DNA from: Stentor roeselii
Lineage: Eukaryota > Ciliophora > Heterotrichea > Heterotrichida > Stentoridae
DNA length: 64,000 nt
Assembly: GCA_006503475.1 (NCBI GenBank)
Contig: RSEH01000054.1
Span: 1 to 64,000, forward strand
Direction of reading: 5' to 3'
Part shown: one piece after another, positions 62,601 through 64,000 of the stretch
Position numbering within the stretch: the stretch's first letter is position 1
How the letters are laid out: every line of letters begins with the position of its first letter
Position numbers and translations under genes: made by a program
The notes under the pieces: model-generated
Told to the model about the DNA's origin: nothing
The model's database searches: none
Seen by the model: the letters and a program-made list of their open reading frames with translations, nothing else

Positions 62601-64000
62601 GAAGAAGCAGGAACCGAAGTCGTGATCAGTTTCATGGCGACTCCCTTGGGGCAGGAGAACCCTGAGCAACGAACTGAGTTATTAAACTGGCTCATTGATC
62701 ACAAAGACAAATTCAAAGAAGTCGACATGAAGACCTTTATTCAACCCACTCTTTCATGTCTTCAAGACAAGTCAGCAACAATTCGACAGAAAGGAGAAAC
62801 TTTCTTTGCTGAAGTTGTGGAAATTGTGAGATTTGAAGCTTTTCAGCCTTTTCTTAAAGATATCAAACCTGCAGTGATGAACACTTTGAATGTCATTTTT
62901 GATAAGTATAAACATCGCGGCCCTCCTGAACCTGCCCAAAGCGAAAGTGTGACAGGAACTCCTAAACTCCCGAGAGTCCCTCGCCCTTCGAAGGACTCTG
63001 AACCCAGTGCTCGCTCCGGGTCAAAAGAAAACCCAAAAGGCAAGACCGCCAGTGAAAGCAACTTAAAAGCTAGTCTAAAAAAACCAGAACCCAGAGGCAA
63101 AAACGCTCCATCTGTGGAAATCGCGATCAATCCTCCTGGAAATAAAGCGAAAAGACTGGACCTTGAATCAAAATGCAAATGGAATGTAGAAGAGATCAGA
63201 AGTGATTATTTAGAAAAGGTAAGAGAACAAATGCGGGCTTGTTTCAGCAATGACTTATTTACTTTAATGTTTCACGCTGACTTCAAGAAGCAAGTAGATG
63301 GAATCTCTTTCATCAGCAATCTTCAAACGTCTTCATTGCAGACGATCATCGACATCCTCGAGATCCTCTTCAAGTGGATCTGGATCCGAATGCAAGAAAA
63401 CACGAACACCCAGCTTTTAAAGGCAATCCTCGAGTTTCTAGAGTCCGCAATCAACAACCTACACGAAGAAGGCTACTTTTTACATGAAGTCGAAGCCTCC
63501 CTGCTGCTTCCAATCATGTGCGACAAATGTGGTCACAACAACCCTCAAATAAAATCAATGATCCGCGGAATAATCCACAACTCTTGCAAGATTTACTCAC
63601 CTGAAAAAGTTTTTGTCTTCGTTGTCAATGGCTTCAACTCGAAAAACACTCGAAGCAAAGTAGAAAACTTAGAAGAAGTCTCAGAACTCATCAAAACTCA
63701 CGGTCATGAAATCTGCGCAGTTAAAGACGTGAAAGCCATCGCGAAACAAGCTGAAAGTACTGATAATGCAGTTCGTAATGCAGCAGTGGCCACCATGGGC
63801 GAGCTTTTCCGCCTTGCAGGTGACAAAGTATGGCAGATGATGGGGAAAGTTCCTGATAAGGTGAAAGAAGCTTTTGAATTGCGTTTTAAAGCAGTTTCAG
63901 GAAGTACTGGAAGGACTTCTTCAAGGCAAAACACTTCGTCGAAAATAGCAACTCCGAAGGCGAGTAGTGTCGGAAACAGCTTTGAAGGGTCACGGTCCAC
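59655..64000 (+). CDS. XMAP215/CKAP5-family TOG protein, paralogue B (3' end beyond window)
   Basis: Open from ATG 59655 to the window end: 1448 codons without a stop or intron. It is colinear with paralogue A, with the same TOG1 opening (GPLEKRIDSKTWKTRCKAYE), HKDNFEGFTGGL, NDSNVNVMLQTVKLVGMLAK in TOG2, and later TOGs ending in KDKFKEVDMK and RGIIHNSCKIYSPEKVF. Differences: the N-terminus carries three G-x-Y-x-[VI]-P repeats, and the TOG2-TOG3 linker (about 533-605) is Ala/Pro/Ser/Lys-rich instead of Lys/Glu-rich. A second linker (about 1090-1150) is also basic. At the window end it has reached the region after TOG5. The role should be microtubule growth or anchoring, divided with paralogue A. 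Confidence 0.93.
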   Translation, partial: MQSPDDLPIGGKGSYEVPADDLPIKGGAYQVPESDPNEPPLIARGAYSIPDEGAPEEQEKEETGPLEKRIDSKTWKTRCKAYEELTNILKADPKGPFSDYSSGLAKYISDSNPGAQEKALDLLKVYIEFQPDLVVASCENIIKALVEKGMASAKASIKTESSNLVLDIFAVHKDNFEGFTGGLISAINNKNIKVQAAGMQAVNSTISSFGVKKLSFKPFVPAIEKYAAASNPQVRGEALNFYKECYKWVRDLIKPAVEKLKKPQQDELQKAFDEITEVPVPTRWLKHEEASGKAEAAQPGKPGKPIDIYEMADAKDIFTKYGEKWCNGVLAMEKWTEKKTALEELNKECDYPKLAEKSAGEIVAMAKRLINDSNVNVMLQTVKLVGMLAKGQRKYFDNYARQFFPLLLQKFKDKKTLVLTETHASLDNLMFSLTLEQCMEDFKEALEDKTPTVKTNTCQFIERAFENAPANESKAAAKPIALLVKKNTDDSTPEVRNSSFKLLAYLLNKLPDVIGPVLKDLPPAKMKKIEEAGGSAGASSAPMPETPKATPAKALEEKKAKEAAKPEPAKASGKKEGAKPSAASSAASSAKPAVEKSAEEEASNAITADEAESIVTGFLPSDMMTQLKDNAWKEKQAGLQKLSEWISNNQETVMAQNEAILRFVRSTVKDWKENNFNVVKAAIEIFTNISENYNISKRAAASVLNATALEKLADAKLLEVYNTCIFSLCSQVTPKFVVSLIVKYTSDSNKPKVVSECCTIFGKVITEFGPHSVNLKEVVDYAAAGLAQANPAIKKASQALTLIVYSYIGDKLTPLLTDIKESTMKVLQDEFAKVTPNTNTTFKTYKGAVEVKVVDAKKMLDEAMPRANIEKQLPPLLKKLGDGNWKVRKEGLDEFEALLEASKMRIYPIGLEGIVKAISQRILDSNKSLVRQSLLLSAKFATALGGESKNFARNLLPTILSCLGDKQNLLRADAVTAINKWAEEAGTEVVISFMATPLGQENPEQRTELLNWLIDHKDKFKEVDMKTFIQPTLSCLQDKSATIRQKGETFFAEVVEIVRFEAFQPFLKDIKPAVMNTLNVIFDKYKHRGPPEPAQSESVTGTPKLPRVPRPSKDSEPSARSGSKENPKGKTASESNLKASLKKPEPRGKNAPSVEIAINPPGNKAKRLDLESKCKWNVEEIRSDYLEKVREQMRACFSNDLFTLMFHADFKKQVDGISFISNLQTSSLQTIIDILEILFKWIWIRMQENTNTQLLKAILEFLESAINNLHEEGYFLHEVEASLLLPIMCDKCGHNNPQIKSMIRGIIHNSCKIYSPEKVFVFVVNGFNSKNTRSKVENLEEVSELIKTHGHEICAVKDVKAIAKQAESTDNAVRNAAVATMGELFRLAGDKVWQMMGKVPDKVKEAFELRFKAVSGSTGRTSSRQNTSSKIATPKASSVGNSFEGSRS

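Noticed and set aside
60041-64000. Minus-strand open frames
   Set aside because: They are antisense to TOG paralogue B, whose plus-strand frame is open throughout and has clear family similarity.

Overview
The window looks like macronuclear DNA of a heterotrich ciliate, most like Stentor. It is AT-rich, its genes are long and mostly uninterrupted, and the few introns are 15 nt long (GTAAACTTTAAGCAG, GTAAATTATAATTAG, GTAAAATTTAAGCAG). TAA, TAG and TGA all end genes, so the code appears standard. Start codons often sit in a TATAAATG context. The gene set is eukaryotic and partly ciliary: BBS9, XMAP215/TOG, condensin D2, 14-3-3, ribosomal eL22, anoctamin, and EF-hand and coiled-coil proteins.

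Layout. Positions 1-10149 are a large inverted duplication with a spacer of about 1.7 kb. Each arm carries a copy of a Kelch/Cys-rich/multi-TM membrane protein gene (left copy minus and cut by the window edge, right copy plus and complete), arranged head to head. The outer parts of the arms are almost identical and the inner parts are clearly diverged. From 10.6 to 24.2 kb the region is gene-poor: one anoctamin gene (12968-15871), a decayed secreted-protein pseudogene (16004-16740) that no long ORF marks, a frame-interrupted NB-ARC/TPR gene (18241-22331) and long AT-rich intergenic DNA.

From 24.2 kb to the end the DNA is densely packed. A giant polycystin-1-like surface protein (24219-33038) faces a small PSI-domain secreted protein. 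Then follow coiled-coil, sterol-desaturase-like, EF-hand, C-T-F-x-P-motif, LITAF-like, coiled-coil, PH-domain and coiled-coil genes, BBS9, condensin D2, a small 4-TM protein, 14-3-3, a coiled-coil protein, eL22, and two head-to-head XMAP215 paralogues, the second running off the window end. Divergent start codons are 7 to 101 nt apart, and convergent stop codons as little as 3 nt apart.

Two genome-scale patterns stand out. First, base composition on one strand alternates in blocks of a few hundred bases between A/C-rich and T/G-rich, with sharp edges inside single reading frames and regardless of coding strand. Second, short intergenic spacers change from T/G-rich (3' flank) to A/C-rich (5' flank) along the coding strand. 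No CRISPR array, rRNA, tRNA, transposase or virus-like element was recognised.
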